Shown: positions 28,119-38,107 of the stretch, in pieces
Layout: each line of letters begins with the position of its first letter
Numbering within the stretch: position 1 is the first letter of the stretch
DNA from: Arsukibacterium indicum
Lineage (GTDB): Bacteria; Pseudomonadota; Gammaproteobacteria; Enterobacterales; Alteromonadaceae
Length of the DNA: 64,000 nucleotides
Assembly: GCF_019100565.1 (NCBI RefSeq)
Contig: NZ_JAHRID010000002.1
Location: forward strand, 310,001-374,000
Direction: 5' to 3'
The notes under the pieces: model-generated
What the model was told of the DNA's origin: nothing
The model's database searches: none
The model's input: only the letters and a program-made list of their open reading frames with translations
Translations under genes and position numbers: made by a program

Positions 28119-28135
28119 AGTGGTCTGACCTCTTA
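28119..28135 (+). promoter_or_regulatory. FadR-like operator upstream of fadE
   Basis: AGTGGTCTGACCTCTTA contains the core TGGTCNGACC of the gammaproteobacterial FadR operator. It ends 18 bp before the fadE ATG, where a bound repressor would block expression until long-chain acyl-CoA accumulates. Known: FadR represses fad genes. Inferred: FadR binds here. Confidence 0.55.
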
Positions 28136-28153
28136 TTTAATTGGGAGTTAACA

Positions 28154-30643
28154 ATGAACGTAGTCTTTCTAATACTTGCCATCGTCGTGGCAATCGGTGC
28201 TTTAGCTTATTATCGCGCCAGCTTAACCATGTTTACCGCTGCCATTGCTGCGTTATTAGTTGTTGGCAGTCTGACTGATACCTCAGGTATTGTTGCCTGG
28301 CTGATATTTTTAGCGGTAGCACTACCACTAAATATTGCCAGTGTCAGACAGCAATACATAACCAAACCGGTGTTAGGTTTATATCGCAAAATTATGCCGG
28401 AGATGTCGACCACTGAAAAAGAAGCAATTGATGCCGGTACCACCTGGTGGGAAGCGGATCTGTTTCGTGGCAACCCTGACTGGCACAAAATGCACAATTT
28501 CCCCAAGCCACGCTTAAGTGCCGAAGAACAGGCATTCCTCGATGGCCCGGTAGAAGAGCTACTGGCAATGGTTGATGACTGGCACAGCACTCATGAACGT
28601 GCCGACTTGTCACCAGAGGTTTATGACTATCTGAAAAGCAAAGGCTTTTTCGCCATGATCATCGCCAAAAAATATGGTGGTTTGGAATTTTCTGCTTATG
28701 CGCAATCTTGTGTGCTGCAAAAACTAACCAGTAAAAGCATGATGCTATCCAGTATTGTTGGCGTGCCTAACTCGTTAGGCCCGGGCGAACTGCTGCAACA
28801 CTATGGTACAGATGAGCAGAAAAACCATTATTTACCGCGGCTGGCAAAAGGTCTGGATGTACCCTGTTTTGCGCTGACCAGCCCCGAAGCCGGTTCTGAT
28901 GCCGGCGCCATTCCTGACTTTGGTATCGTCTGCAAAGGCGAATGGCAGGGTAAAGAAGTGTTGGGCATGCGCCTGACCTGGAACAAGCGTTATATTACCC
29001 TGGCGCCCATTGCTACCGTATTAGGCTTAGCCTTTAAATTGTACGACCCTGAAAAACTACTGGGCGATAAAGAAGAGCTGGGCATTACCTGTGCGTTAAT
29101 TCCAGCCAATACGCCGGGCGTAAAAATCGGCCGCCGTCATTTCCCGTTAAATGTTCCTTTCCAGAATGGTCCTACTCAGGGCGATAATATTTTTGTGCCA
29201 CTGGATTACATTATCGGTGGCGCACCGATGGTTGGTCAGGGCTGGAAAATGCTGGTTGAGTGTTTGTCTGTTGGCCGTGCTATTACCCTGCCTTCTAACA
29301 GCACCGGTGGTATTAAAGCTGCAGCAATGGCAACCGGTGCGTATGCCCGCATTCGCCGTCAGTTCAAACTACCCATCGGTAAAATGGAAGGTGTGGAAGA
29401 AGCCATGGCTCGGATTGGTGGCTATGCCTATATGGCTGATGCCTCAACGACTATGTCGGTTGGCGCTATTGACCTGGGCGAAAAGCCATCGGTTATTTCA
29501 GCCATTACCAAATACCATATGACCGAGCGGATGCGCACCGCCATTAACGATGCGATGGATGTGCACGGTGGTAAGGGTATTTGTATGGGTCCAAACAACT
29601 ATCTGGCCCGTGGTTATCAGGGTGCGCCGGTTGCTATTACGGTAGAAGGCGCCAATATCTTAACCCGCAATATGATTATCTATGGTCAGGGCGCCATCCG
29701 TTGTCATCCTTATGTGCTGGCCGAGTTACAAGCGGCGCAACTGGAAGATGAAGGCGCTGCAATCACTGCCTTTGATAAAGCGGTATTTGGCCATATCGGT
29801 TTTGCAATCAGTAACTTCTTCCGGACATTCTGGTTGTCATTAACCGGCGGCATGTTCAGCCATGCACCTTACAACGATGCAACGGCAAAGTACTATAAGC
29901 AGATGAACCGGTTCAGTGCTGCGATGGCACTGATGTCAGACGTGGCGATGGCGACTCTGGGTGGTGATTTAAAACGCCGTGAGCGTATTTCAGCCCGGTT
30001 GGGTGATATTTTAAGTATGCTGTACTTAACCTCGGCCGTGTTAAAGCGCTTTAATGATGAAGGCCGGCAGGTACAGGATTTGCCGCTGGTGCAATGGGCC
30101 TGTGAAGACAACCTGGCTAAAGCCCAACTGGCACTGGATGAGTTATTTGATAACTTCCCTAACCGGGCAGTAGGTGTGGTATTAAAACGTGTGGTATTCC
30201 CATGGGGCCGTACCTTGCGTAAAGCATCAGATAAAGTGGAACATCAGGTTGCCCGTATTATGCAAACCCCTTGTGAAGCGCGTTCTCGTTTAGGCGCACA
30301 TTTATATCTGACTAACGAACCTGGTAACCAGTTAGGCCGGGTAGAACAAGTGCTGCTGGATATTCTGGCTGCTGAACCGCTGTTTGATAAAGTTGCTAAA
30401 GCAGCCAATAAGCGTCTGCCATTCTACCGCTTGCATGAAGTAGCCGACTTAGGCCTGGAACTTGGGGTCATCAGTAAAGATGAAGCTAACAAGTTACGCT
30501 TAGCAGAAGAAGGCCGCTTATTCGTTATTAATGTCGATGACTTCGAGCCGGAGTATCTGGCAGCGGATAACAGCCTGACGCAACAGCCTAATGGTGCCGA
30601 TGCCCTGAATGAGCAACAAGCTAAAAAAACCAAAGCGGCCTGA
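28154..30643 (+). CDS. fadE: Acyl-CoA dehydrogenase FadE
   Basis: First step of fatty-acid beta-oxidation, FAD-dependent. 829 aa, close to E. coli FadE (814). Two N-terminal hydrophobic helices (about 1-60) anchor it to the inner membrane. Acyl-CoA dehydrogenase N, middle and C domains follow, with [20 protein letters not shown] and the [12 protein letters not shown] segment. The large FadE-specific C-terminal extension is present (about 560-800). GGGAG precedes the ATG. Confidence 0.96.
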   Translation: MNVVFLILAIVVAIGALAYYRASLTMFTAAIAALLVVGSLTDTSGIVAWLIFLAVALPLNIASVRQQYITKPVLGLYRKIMPEMSTTEKEAIDAGTTWWEADLFRGNPDWHKMHNFPKPRLSAEEQAFLDGPVEELLAMVDDWHSTHERADLSPEVYDYLKSKGFFAMIIAKKYGGLEFSAYAQSCVLQKLTSKSMMLSSIVGVPNSLGPGELLQHYGTDEQKNHYLPRLAKGLDVPCFALTSPEAGSDAGAIPDFGIVCKGEWQGKEVLGMRLTWNKRYITLAPIATVLGLAFKLYDPEKLLGDKEELGITCALIPANTPGVKIGRRHFPLNVPFQNGPTQGDNIFVPLDYIIGGAPMVGQGWKMLVECLSVGRAITLPSNSTGGIKAAAMATGAYARIRRQFKLPIGKMEGVEEAMARIGGYAYMADASTTMSVGAIDLGEKPSVISAITKYHMTERMRTAINDAMDVHGGKGICMGPNNYLARGYQGAPVAITVEGANILTRNMIIYGQGAIRCHPYVLAELQAAQLEDEGAAITAFDKAVFGHIGFAISNFFRTFWLSLTGGMFSHAPYNDATAKYYKQMNRFSAAMALMSDVAMATLGGDLKRRERISARLGDILSMLYLTSAVLKRFNDEGRQVQDLPLVQWACEDNLAKAQLALDELFDNFPNRAVGVVLKRVVFPWGRTLRKASDKVEHQVARIMQTPCEARSRLGAHLYLTNEPGNQLGRVEQVLLDILAAEPLFDKVAKAANKRLPFYRLHEVADLGLELGVISKDEANKLRLAEEGRLFVINVDDFEPEYLAADNSLTQQPNGADALNEQQAKKTKAA

Positions 30644-30668
30644 TTAATATTGCCACTTTAATAAAAAA

Positions 30669-30693
30669 ACCTGCCAGCTGGCAGGTTTTTTTT
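30669..30693. terminator. Bidirectional terminator between fadE and the nuclease gene
   Basis: ACCTGCCAG/CTGGCAGGT (30669-30686) is flanked by A7 and T8 runs, so it can end both the fadE transcript and the convergent exeM-like transcript. Confidence 0.8.
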
Positions 30694-30745
30694 GCCTGAT
30701 AGTTCAGTAAATTAATGCTGAGCTATCACTACTAATGCTCAGCTG

Positions 30746-33328
30746 TCAGAAGTTAACCACTAACGGCGCAGAGCATTGGGCGGTGCTATCAAGACATAAA
30801 CGGTAAGTAGCACTGTTTACTGCCGGGTTTTTAAACTGATCGTTATAACGACCAGGCCGGCTTAACGTTGTTACCGGTGTATCATCCCGATATAGCGTTA
30901 ATGCCTGCTCCGCATCACTGCTCCAGCGTAATTGCACCAATGTGGCGCCTGAGCGGCTACGATTAACCCGGATTAGCTCCAGATTAATATCCAGTGGCGG
31001 ATATACCGGTGCCAGCTGCAGAGCCACAATTACCGGATCATGATCTGACGAGCGATAGGCATCCGGCGCATAATAATCAAATAGTTGCTGCTCAGTTTTA
31101 AATTCGGTGTTGTAATCAAGCGCAATAGGTTCATCAGCATTGATGTTCCATTTTGCCGCATCTGCCAACACATCCAGAGCATGTTGATTTAACAAAGCAT
31201 GGTCAAGTGAGCCAACCAGGCCCTGAAATACATAGCCGTAACTGTCGGTTTTGCCAAGCACTTCAAACACATTGTAATAGCCAGCGGCTGCCAGTGTTGT
31301 GATAGGATCTTCTTTCGCGTAAGCGTTTAAATCACCGATAACCAGGGCCGGAATATCTGCAAAATGTTGCTCAGCAAAAATACCTATCGCTTCTGCAGCC
31401 CGGGTCCGGCTCAGATTGCAGTTGCCCTGCCCGTCGCCGGTATCGCCATCTGCTGAGCCACAACCTGAACCTTTAGATTTAAGATGATTAACCATTACCG
31501 CAAATTCAGCGTTGTTCTCCAGCAAGCGGAACCGCTGAGCTAACATCGGCCGGTTACGGCTATCATCAAACAGTGGCTGGCCGCTGCCATCAAGTGCTGA
31601 ATTCGCAGAATCCAGTATCCGCGTTGCTTCAGCAGGCACCAGCAAATCTGCACGGTACAGCAAGCCGACGCTGATTTCATCTGTGCCGATAGGGCTTACC
31701 TCAGGCTGCACAAATTGCCAGTCCATCTGGCCCGTTGCCTCTCGCAGACCTACTACTAAATCGGCTATAGCTGAGGTGCTGGCAAAGCCATCATTTTCCA
31801 ACTCCATCAGGCCAATTACTGTCGCATCCAATCCTGCCATGGCGGCCAGAATTTTCGCGCGCTGGCGCTCAAACTCGAGGGCAGAATCTGCACCGCGCGA
31901 GGTTGGGAAACCACCGCCTAAACCATTACCATTAAAGTAATTCAGCACATTAAAGCTGGCGACTTTGACATTACCATCAGCCTGCAGAGCCGGGCTCAAA
32001 CTTCTGGGATTATCAGCGAGAATAGTCACTGGCGCGTTGGGCATAATCCGGTACTCATTAAATGAGTAATGTAACGTACCTGTCAGGCCGACCACAGAAT
32101 CACCACCTCGCACCGGATTAGCTGCGCTCAGTCCCGGTACAGGATAAGGTACCAGTGCCGGATTTTGCACGGTGCTATTATCATCCAGAATAATCCGGTT
32201 TAATTGCTGCGCCTCAGCCAGGGCAATAGCCTCAGCACCCGGTGCCACCACCTGAGTTGGCGTGTAACGCCGGCCACTTGCTAAAGTAAGTTCGCCAAAC
32301 CGGCCCAAAGTAAAAGTGTCGTTTACTGTCAATGGCTGGGCAAAGCTAACCAGCATACCTTCATGCGCTTCCCAGTTAGCCATATCAGGTACTGGCAGCG
32401 TTAATGCCGCAGCTGCCGGCAATGCCGACGTACCGCAATCAACGTTAGCAGCAATACCCGTCAGTTGAGTCATGGTAAAGAATTCAGCCACATTAGCTTG
32501 TAATCTTACCCGCTGGCCGGTAGCCACGGTCAGATTAGCACTACCGGTGTACACGAAAATCCCTTCCGAGGTCATCGGGTCATTGTCTTCTGTACCTGGC
32601 AGAGACTGAATGGTGAAGCCCTGCAATCCTGGTAAAGTTTGGGTCACTACGGCTTCAACCACCAGCGCCTGGCCAACTAACGGGCTGGCATCACCACTTC
32701 CCTGGATCTGATGAATGGGTGTATACGGTGCACCACAGCTTAAATCAAACTCCGGATCCGGGTCTATCGGATCACCACCTTCTCCGTTAAACAAACCGAT
32801 ATCACTGAAGTCATCCTGGGCAAAGCCGAGCCACTGATCTGCAGGCTCAAACGTATCAAAGGGGTTTGTATCATAGCTAACTGCAGCACGACGTAAGGTA
32901 TCGTTAGCAGTGGTTATACTGCCCGATCCCCAGCTGCCACTTGGCCTGAAACCTACCTGGCCAATACTGTCTACCACCACATCATTCTTGGTTAATGTAA
33001 TTGCATCATCACCATTCCACAGGCCGCCACCTACTGTCTGATCAGCAAGTAACAGCAGTTCTTCCGCTGCACTTGCAGAAGCAAAGACGTAAGTTGCCCC
33101 CGGGGCCAGTTCACCATTTAACGCAACGCTGACGCTGGCGCTGCTACTACCATTAAAAAATACGTTAATCCGATAATCTGCCAGATTAAGGCTGCTATCA
33201 GTCGGGTTATAAAATTCTAATGCCTTATTGTTTCCTGAACCTTCAACATATTCTGAGATGAAGAGTTCAGCATACGCAGTTGGAGCCAGCAGCATAGCAA
33301 CACTGGCGGCTAAGATTGTTTTTTTCAT
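30746..33328 (-). CDS. ExeM/NucH-type extracellular endonuclease
   Basis: 860 aa. A signal peptide ends at AYA. A lamin-tail domain (about 21-130, starting ELFISEYVEGSGNNKALEFYN) is followed by an OB-like region (about 200-440) and a C-terminal endonuclease/exonuclease/phosphatase domain (about 450-770). Catalytic contexts visible: VNHLKSKGSGCG, VIGDLNAYAKEDP and SSDHDPVIV. Relatives (Shewanella ExeM) degrade extracellular DNA for nutrient use and biofilm dispersal. ExeM often ends in a GlyGly-CTERM anchor; this protein instead ends in a short fibronectin-like stretch without one, so it may be freely secreted. Confidence 0.92.
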   Translation of the reverse strand: MKKTILAASVAMLLAPTAYAELFISEYVEGSGNNKALEFYNPTDSSLNLADYRINVFFNGSSSASVSVALNGELAPGATYVFASASAAEELLLLADQTVGGGLWNGDDAITLTKNDVVVDSIGQVGFRPSGSWGSGSITTANDTLRRAAVSYDTNPFDTFEPADQWLGFAQDDFSDIGLFNGEGGDPIDPDPEFDLSCGAPYTPIHQIQGSGDASPLVGQALVVEAVVTQTLPGLQGFTIQSLPGTEDNDPMTSEGIFVYTGSANLTVATGQRVRLQANVAEFFTMTQLTGIAANVDCGTSALPAAAALTLPVPDMANWEAHEGMLVSFAQPLTVNDTFTLGRFGELTLASGRRYTPTQVVAPGAEAIALAEAQQLNRIILDDNSTVQNPALVPYPVPGLSAANPVRGGDSVVGLTGTLHYSFNEYRIMPNAPVTILADNPRSLSPALQADGNVKVASFNVLNYFNGNGLGGGFPTSRGADSALEFERQRAKILAAMAGLDATVIGLMELENDGFASTSAIADLVVGLREATGQMDWQFVQPEVSPIGTDEISVGLLYRADLLVPAEATRILDSANSALDGSGQPLFDDSRNRPMLAQRFRLLENNAEFAVMVNHLKSKGSGCGSADGDTGDGQGNCNLSRTRAAEAIGIFAEQHFADIPALVIGDLNAYAKEDPITTLAAAGYYNVFEVLGKTDSYGYVFQGLVGSLDHALLNQHALDVLADAAKWNINADEPIALDYNTEFKTEQQLFDYYAPDAYRSSDHDPVIVALQLAPVYPPLDINLELIRVNRSRSGATLVQLRWSSDAEQALTLYRDDTPVTTLSRPGRYNDQFKNPAVNSATYRLCLDSTAQCSAPLVVNF

Positions 33329-33514
33329 CGCGGATCCCTGAGATTATTGTTATAAAAAAAATAAAGCGTCTTACCATAGCGCTAATTTATGTCACTTTCA
33401 TTAACCTTTTAACAAACCCTCTATTTATTATTTTACATAAAGTTGTCAGCTTTTTTTACTAGCAAACACCGGGGTTTTCAGGTTTACTAAAGCACTTAAA
33501 TTAAAGGAGTTTTT

Positions 33515-33796
33515 ATGTTTAAGGTTAATCAGTATTTTGATGGTAAAGTGGCATCAATCGCTTTCGCTGGTGAGCAGCTGCCGGCCACTGTCGGTGTTAT
33601 GGCCCGGGGCGAGTATGAGTTTGGTACCAGTCAGTATGAGGTAATGACGGTAATCAGTGGCGCCCTGACGGTGCAGTTACCGGGTAGCTCCAGCTGGCAA
33701 ACCTTTAACAGTGGTGAGCAATTTGAAATTGCCGCCAATGTTAAATTTCAGGTAAAAGTAAACCAGGATACCGCTTACCTTTGTACTTATGCATAA
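33515..33796 (+). CDS. ppnP: Pyrimidine/purine nucleoside phosphorylase PpnP
   Basis: 93 aa, DUF1255 cupin. It splits nucleosides with phosphate in salvage. The full-length match begins [17 protein letters not shown] and contains [30 protein letters not shown] precedes the ATG. It stands alone between the nuclease gene and an ABC exporter. Confidence 0.93.
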   Translation: MFKVNQYFDGKVASIAFAGEQLPATVGVMARGEYEFGTSQYEVMTVISGALTVQLPGSSSWQTFNSGEQFEIAANVKFQVKVNQDTAYLCTYA

Positions 33797-33828
33797 TAGC
33801 CCGTCATACCTTTTATTTTGAGTAGCCT

Positions 33829-35628
33829 ATGCGCGGAATGCGAAGTGCAGCCAAACAACCTGAACCGCAGAAACGCCCTGAAGCATTACCACTAGGCCAG
33901 ACCGTTGCCACGCTCTGGCCTTACCTAATGGCGTTTAAAGGCCGGGTACTGTTGGCTTTACTGGCCTTAATCGCTGCCAAAGGTGCAACCTTACTTATGC
34001 CATGGGCGCTAAAAGAAATTATTGATGCGCTTGATACAAATGTCAGTGCAGTAGTGGTCCTGCCGGCGGCGCTACTGCTGTTATATGGTGGTTTGCGCTT
34101 TGGCTCGGTGTTTTTCGGTGAACTGCGTGACGCATTGTTTGGCCGGGTTACCGAACATGCCATGCGCCAGATCGGCTTAAAGGTATTTAATCATTTACAC
34201 AGTCTGGAACTGGCATTTCATCTGGACCGGCAAACCGGTGGGATCAGCAGGGATATAGAGCGCGGCAGCAATGGCCTGAGTTTTTTAATGCGCTTTTTAA
34301 TGTTCAATATTGTTCCTACGCTGTTCGAAATTGTGGCTGTTGCGGTTATTTTCAGTCTGTTGTTTTCCCCGCTATATGCCATAATTACCGTTATCGCTGT
34401 TGGCCTGTATATCTTTTTTACCGTCTTTGTTACCGAATGGCGCAACAAGTTTATCCGTGAGGCGAATCAGGCAGACAACACCACCAACAGTCGTGCTATC
34501 GACAGTCTGCTTAATTACGAAACGGTAAAATACTTTAACAATGAAGCTTACGAAGCAAAGATTTACGATGGTTTTCTGGCTAACTGGGAACAGGCCCGTC
34601 TGAAAAACCGCTTAAGCCTGCTGGCACTTAACTCCGGCCAGGCATTTATTATTGCTGCTGCTATTACCAGCCTGATGTGGTTGGCAGCAGCTGAAGTAAT
34701 GCAGGGCAATATCAGCCTGGGTGAACTGGTGATGGTTAATGCTTATATGATCCAGCTGTTTTTACCACTGAACTTTTTAGGTTTTGTTTACCGGGAAATT
34801 CGCAGGGCATTAACTGACTTAGAGAATATGCTGGGACTGCTAAAACGACAGCCAGCGATCAATGATGCGCCAGACGCTAAGACACTTAAGGTGATGGCCG
34901 GACACATTCAATTTACTGATGTCCGGTTTGGTTATCAGGCCAACAGGCCCATAGTTAAGGGCCTGAGTTTTACCGTTGCCGCAGGCAGCAAAGTGGCGAT
35001 TGTCGGTGCCAGTGGTGCTGGTAAAAGCACCCTCGCCCGCCTACTGTACCGCTTTTACCCGCTGACAGGCGGCCAGATCACCATTGATGGCCAGGATATC
35101 AATTCGGTAACTCTTGACAGCCTGCGCCGGGCCATTGCCATAGTGCCGCAGGACACCGTGCTGTTTAACAGCAGCATTCGCGATAATATTCAGTACGGCA
35201 ACCCCGACGCCAGTGCTGCTGAAGTTGACCAGGCCATAGCGCTGGCTCACCTACGACACTTTATTGATAGCCTGCCGCAGGGCGATGCTACCATTGTTGG
35301 CGAGCGCGGCCTGAAAGTATCGGGCGGTGAAAAACAACGGATCGCCATTGCCCGGGCCATTTTAAAAAAATCGCCCATTCTGCTGTTCGATGAAGCCACA
35401 TCGGCGCTTGATTCAAGCTCTGAACAAGCCATCTTACAGGCGATGCGCGAAGTGGCCCGTAACCATACCAGTCTGGTTATTGCTCACCGGCTGTCAACTA
35501 TCACCGATGCTGATAATATTCTGGTGTTAAAAGATGGCATCCTGGCTGAGCAAGGCAATCATCAGCAGCTGATTGCCCGCCAAGGTGAATACGCCAGAAT
35601 GTGGCAGTTACAGCAACAGGAGACATGA
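33829..35628 (+). CDS. Atm1/HMT1-type ABC exporter (fused permease-ATPase)
   Basis: 599 aa half-transporter. A six-helix membrane domain (about 40-330) is followed by an ATPase domain (about 355-595). Walker A GASGAGKST, signature VSGGEKQR, Walker B LLFDEATSALD and switch His AHRLST are intact. NYETVKYFNNEAYEA is characteristic of the Atm1/ABCB7 branch, which exports glutathione-linked or metal-related compounds. The substrate is not shown here. Confidence 0.92.
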   Translation: MRGMRSAAKQPEPQKRPEALPLGQTVATLWPYLMAFKGRVLLALLALIAAKGATLLMPWALKEIIDALDTNVSAVVVLPAALLLLYGGLRFGSVFFGELRDALFGRVTEHAMRQIGLKVFNHLHSLELAFHLDRQTGGISRDIERGSNGLSFLMRFLMFNIVPTLFEIVAVAVIFSLLFSPLYAIITVIAVGLYIFFTVFVTEWRNKFIREANQADNTTNSRAIDSLLNYETVKYFNNEAYEAKIYDGFLANWEQARLKNRLSLLALNSGQAFIIAAAITSLMWLAAAEVMQGNISLGELVMVNAYMIQLFLPLNFLGFVYREIRRALTDLENMLGLLKRQPAINDAPDAKTLKVMAGHIQFTDVRFGYQANRPIVKGLSFTVAAGSKVAIVGASGAGKSTLARLLYRFYPLTGGQITIDGQDINSVTLDSLRRAIAIVPQDTVLFNSSIRDNIQYGNPDASAAEVDQAIALAHLRHFIDSLPQGDATIVGERGLKVSGGEKQRIAIARAILKKSPILLFDEATSALDSSSEQAILQAMREVARNHTSLVIAHRLSTITDADNILVLKDGILAEQGNHQQLIARQGEYARMWQLQQQET

Positions 35629-35698
35629 GCCAGATCAACCCCTGCCCTGCAAAAGCGGTCTATGCTTTAAGCAACGGGTAAAATAAAAAGGGGGCGCC

Positions 35699-36022
35699 AT
35701 GCCACTACAACAATTAAAACATAAATTATTAGTTCAGAAAGTGCAGTTAGAACGCCAGCTAAACGCCATTCATCATGATTTCCAGCAGGGCCGCAGCGCT
35801 GATGCAGCCGAGCAGGCGGCCGAGCGGGAAAACGAGCAGGTATTAAACAGTCTGGAGCACAATGCGGCAGAAGAGCTGAAGCAAATCAATATTGCGCTGC
35901 AACGGATGGAGCATGGTGAGTATCTGCACTGCAGTCGCTGTGGTGAGGACATTGGCGTGGAGCGCTTAAATGCCGTGCCCTTCACCACCCTGTGCATCAG
36001 TTGCGCCAATACACCTTTATAG
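35699..36022 (+). CDS. TraR/DksA-family zinc finger protein
   Basis: 107 aa. An N-terminal coiled coil of the DksA type (about 1-75) is followed by a C4 zinc finger CSRCG...LCISC (C-x2-C, then C-x2-C). DksA-like proteins enter the RNA polymerase secondary channel; shorter members like this one are often accessory or stress-linked. The Asp-Ala tip of true DksA is not evident (DAAEQAAE nearby), so it is not called dksA. Confidence 0.85.
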   Translation: MPLQQLKHKLLVQKVQLERQLNAIHHDFQQGRSADAAEQAAERENEQVLNSLEHNAAEELKQINIALQRMEHGEYLHCSRCGEDIGVERLNAVPFTTLCISCANTPL

Positions 36023-36038
36023 CGCTGACTAACTGCAT

Positions 36039-36950
36039 TTATCCGGGTTGCAACTGTTGCACCACAAACTCACAGAGTTGATGGCTGCTAAGCACGGTTT
36101 TATTTTGCGCCGTGTTGCTGCCGCCGGCTGCCAACTGCTGAATAAAGGCGTCAAGCATGGATACGAAACCGCGTTTGTATAACGTGCTTTGCCAGTCGTC
36201 TGCCACCAGTTGCTGTTGCCGGTTATCTGCCATCAGGTGACCCTGTACCAGGTTATCTACCTGCCAGTGCTGGTTATCGGCGAAATACTCCAGCCGTTCA
36301 AAGTTACCGCCAGCCAACCGGTTCATTGATGCTGACACCAGTGTATTGCCAGATTGCCAGTTTACCTGCACACAGCCCAGTTGCCCGGCGTTTACGCGGC
36401 CGTACACCACCGGCTTAAAGTTGCCACGGTTATGTAACGCGCTGGCATAGTGGGCAAAATCAAGCACATGAATAAAGTCATCATAGATAAAACTGCGCAC
36501 ATCGGCAGGCAGATTATGGCGGTTTTTCTGGTAATGCAGCTGAATTGGCGAGACTACCAGCGGCGGCTGGTACAAGGGCACATAACGGCGGTTAAAGCCG
36601 ACAAACAACAACAGGTTTTTCCGCTCGGCCAGCGCAAGTAACTGCTCACACTCGGCCAGCTGATAGCTGAGCGGTTTATCAATAAACACCGCAATACCGG
36701 CATTGAGCAACTGCATTGCAATACTAAAGTGACTGTCGGTACTGCTGTGGATCATCACGGCATCGGGCCTGGCAGCAATTAACTGCGTAAGCTCAGTGTA
36801 ACCCTCTGTAATGCGATACTGCTGCATCAACTGCTGCAACACCGCTGCTTGCCTGGTACATAACAGCGGAGTTATACCCGGCATAGCAGCTATTAATGGT
36901 AAATAAGCTTTACGGGCAATATCGCCAAGCCCTAACAGCGCAATTCTCAT
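36039..36950 (-). CDS. Gfo/Idh/MocA-family oxidoreductase
   Basis: 303 aa. The N-terminal Rossmann motif is ALLGLGDIARKAYLPLIA, and the EKP-type catalytic lysine motif appears as IDKPLSYQLAECEQLL. The C-terminal domain is shorter than usual. NAD(P)-dependent oxidation of a sugar or related polyol is likely; the substrate cannot be told. Convergent with the DksA-like gene. Confidence 0.88.
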   Translation of the reverse strand: MRIALLGLGDIARKAYLPLIAAMPGITPLLCTRQAAVLQQLMQQYRITEGYTELTQLIAARPDAVMIHSSTDSHFSIAMQLLNAGIAVFIDKPLSYQLAECEQLLALAERKNLLLFVGFNRRYVPLYQPPLVVSPIQLHYQKNRHNLPADVRSFIYDDFIHVLDFAHYASALHNRGNFKPVVYGRVNAGQLGCVQVNWQSGNTLVSASMNRLAGGNFERLEYFADNQHWQVDNLVQGHLMADNRQQQLVADDWQSTLYKRGFVSMLDAFIQQLAAGGSNTAQNKTVLSSHQLCEFVVQQLQPG

Positions 36951-37013
36951 GCAGTAACCTTGTCTGAATTAACTGTAATCAGATTACGCTAAAGCGTTCG
37001 GTACAAACAAGGG

Positions 37014-37913
37014 TCAGCCAAGATGCTGCCGGAAAAACGCCAGTGTGCGCTGCCACGCCAGTTCGGCCATTTCTTTATTGTAGCGGGCAGTAGAGTCGTT
37101 ATGAAAACCATGATGCGAATCTGGATAACGGTGCACAGTAAATGTCTTATTATGTTGTTGCAGCAACGCTTCGGCCTCAGGCCACCTTGCATTCACCCGC
37201 TCATCGAGCTCGCCCAGCTGCACCAACAGTGGTGCTTTAATATCCGCGATTTTATCTGCAGGTGGTGGTGAACCATAGAAAGGAACGCCGGCATCCACCA
37301 CATCCGGTAATTCAGCTGCCAGTAAGCCCGTCATGGCGCCGCCAAAGCAAAAACCGACGACGCCCAGTTTGCCAGTGGTGCCTTCAAGCTTATTCAACCA
37401 CTTTGCTGCCGCTTTTAAATCGGCAATAATTTTCTGGCTATCAATACTGCGCTGCATTTGCCGGCCGTCATCGTCATTGCCAGGGTAGCCACCAAGTGGC
37501 CAAAGCGCATCGGGCGCAAAAGCAATAAAGCCGGCCTTGGCCAGGCGCCGCGCCACATCTTCAATATACGGGTTTAAACCCCGGTTTTCGTGAATAACCA
37601 GCACTGCAGGCAATTTTGCAACTGACTTTGCCGGCTTAACTAAATAACCGCGGCCTTCTCCATGCCCCTCTGGTGACGGAAACGTCTGATAGGTTGCCAT
37701 GATATCAGGGTCATTAAACGACACTTGCTCAGCCAACGCATAGTTCGGCAGTAAGCTACCCAGAATACTGGCCGCTGTAGCAGTACCAATAGCCAGGCCG
37801 CCAACAGCGGTTAGAAAATCCCGCCTGGTTATCATGCCATGCGCATATTTGTCATATAATTCATACGCTTTTTCTGGTATCGCTACCGATTGCACTTTTT
37901 TATTGTTATTCAT
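37014..37913 (-). CDS. Tat-exported dienelactone hydrolase family protein
   Basis: About 299 aa from MNNNKK; an upstream in-frame start gives an unsupported leader. The twin-arginine motif TRRDFLTAVGGLA begins the export signal after a short helical lead (PEKAYELYDKYAHGM), as in E. coli YghX relatives. The alpha/beta hydrolase has a Cys nucleophile in VGFCFGGAMTG, an Asp in GELDERV and a His in DSHHGFH. Probable periplasmic ester or lactone hydrolase. Confidence 0.9.
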   Translation of the reverse strand: MNNNKKVQSVAIPEKAYELYDKYAHGMITRRDFLTAVGGLAIGTATAASILGSLLPNYALAEQVSFNDPDIMATYQTFPSPEGHGEGRGYLVKPAKSVAKLPAVLVIHENRGLNPYIEDVARRLAKAGFIAFAPDALWPLGGYPGNDDDGRQMQRSIDSQKIIADLKAAAKWLNKLEGTTGKLGVVGFCFGGAMTGLLAAELPDVVDAGVPFYGSPPPADKIADIKAPLLVQLGELDERVNARWPEAEALLQQHNKTFTVHRYPDSHHGFHNDSTARYNKEMAELAWQRTLAFFRQHLG

Positions 37914-38107
37914 TTTTTTGTTCCTGGTTTGCCGTTTATCTAATAGCAGATAGCCATAACCTACCAACTTGATTCGGCTACGCTATACCGGCGTGAAAAG
38001 TTTAGTATAACAGCTGAAAAATAGTTCATGCCGGCCCCCCGTGCTGGCTGGCAAATAACACTGCAACTGATATGCTATACAGCACTCTTGGCATCCTTGG
38101 AAACCTT

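Noticed and set aside
27920-28120. 66-codon frame before fadE
   Set aside because: It begins within the long hairpin, has no ribosome site and ends in the FadR-like operator region.
35699-36022. Calling this gene dksA
   Set aside because: It is shorter than DksA (about 150 aa) and lacks a clear DxxDxA tip; only family level is supported.
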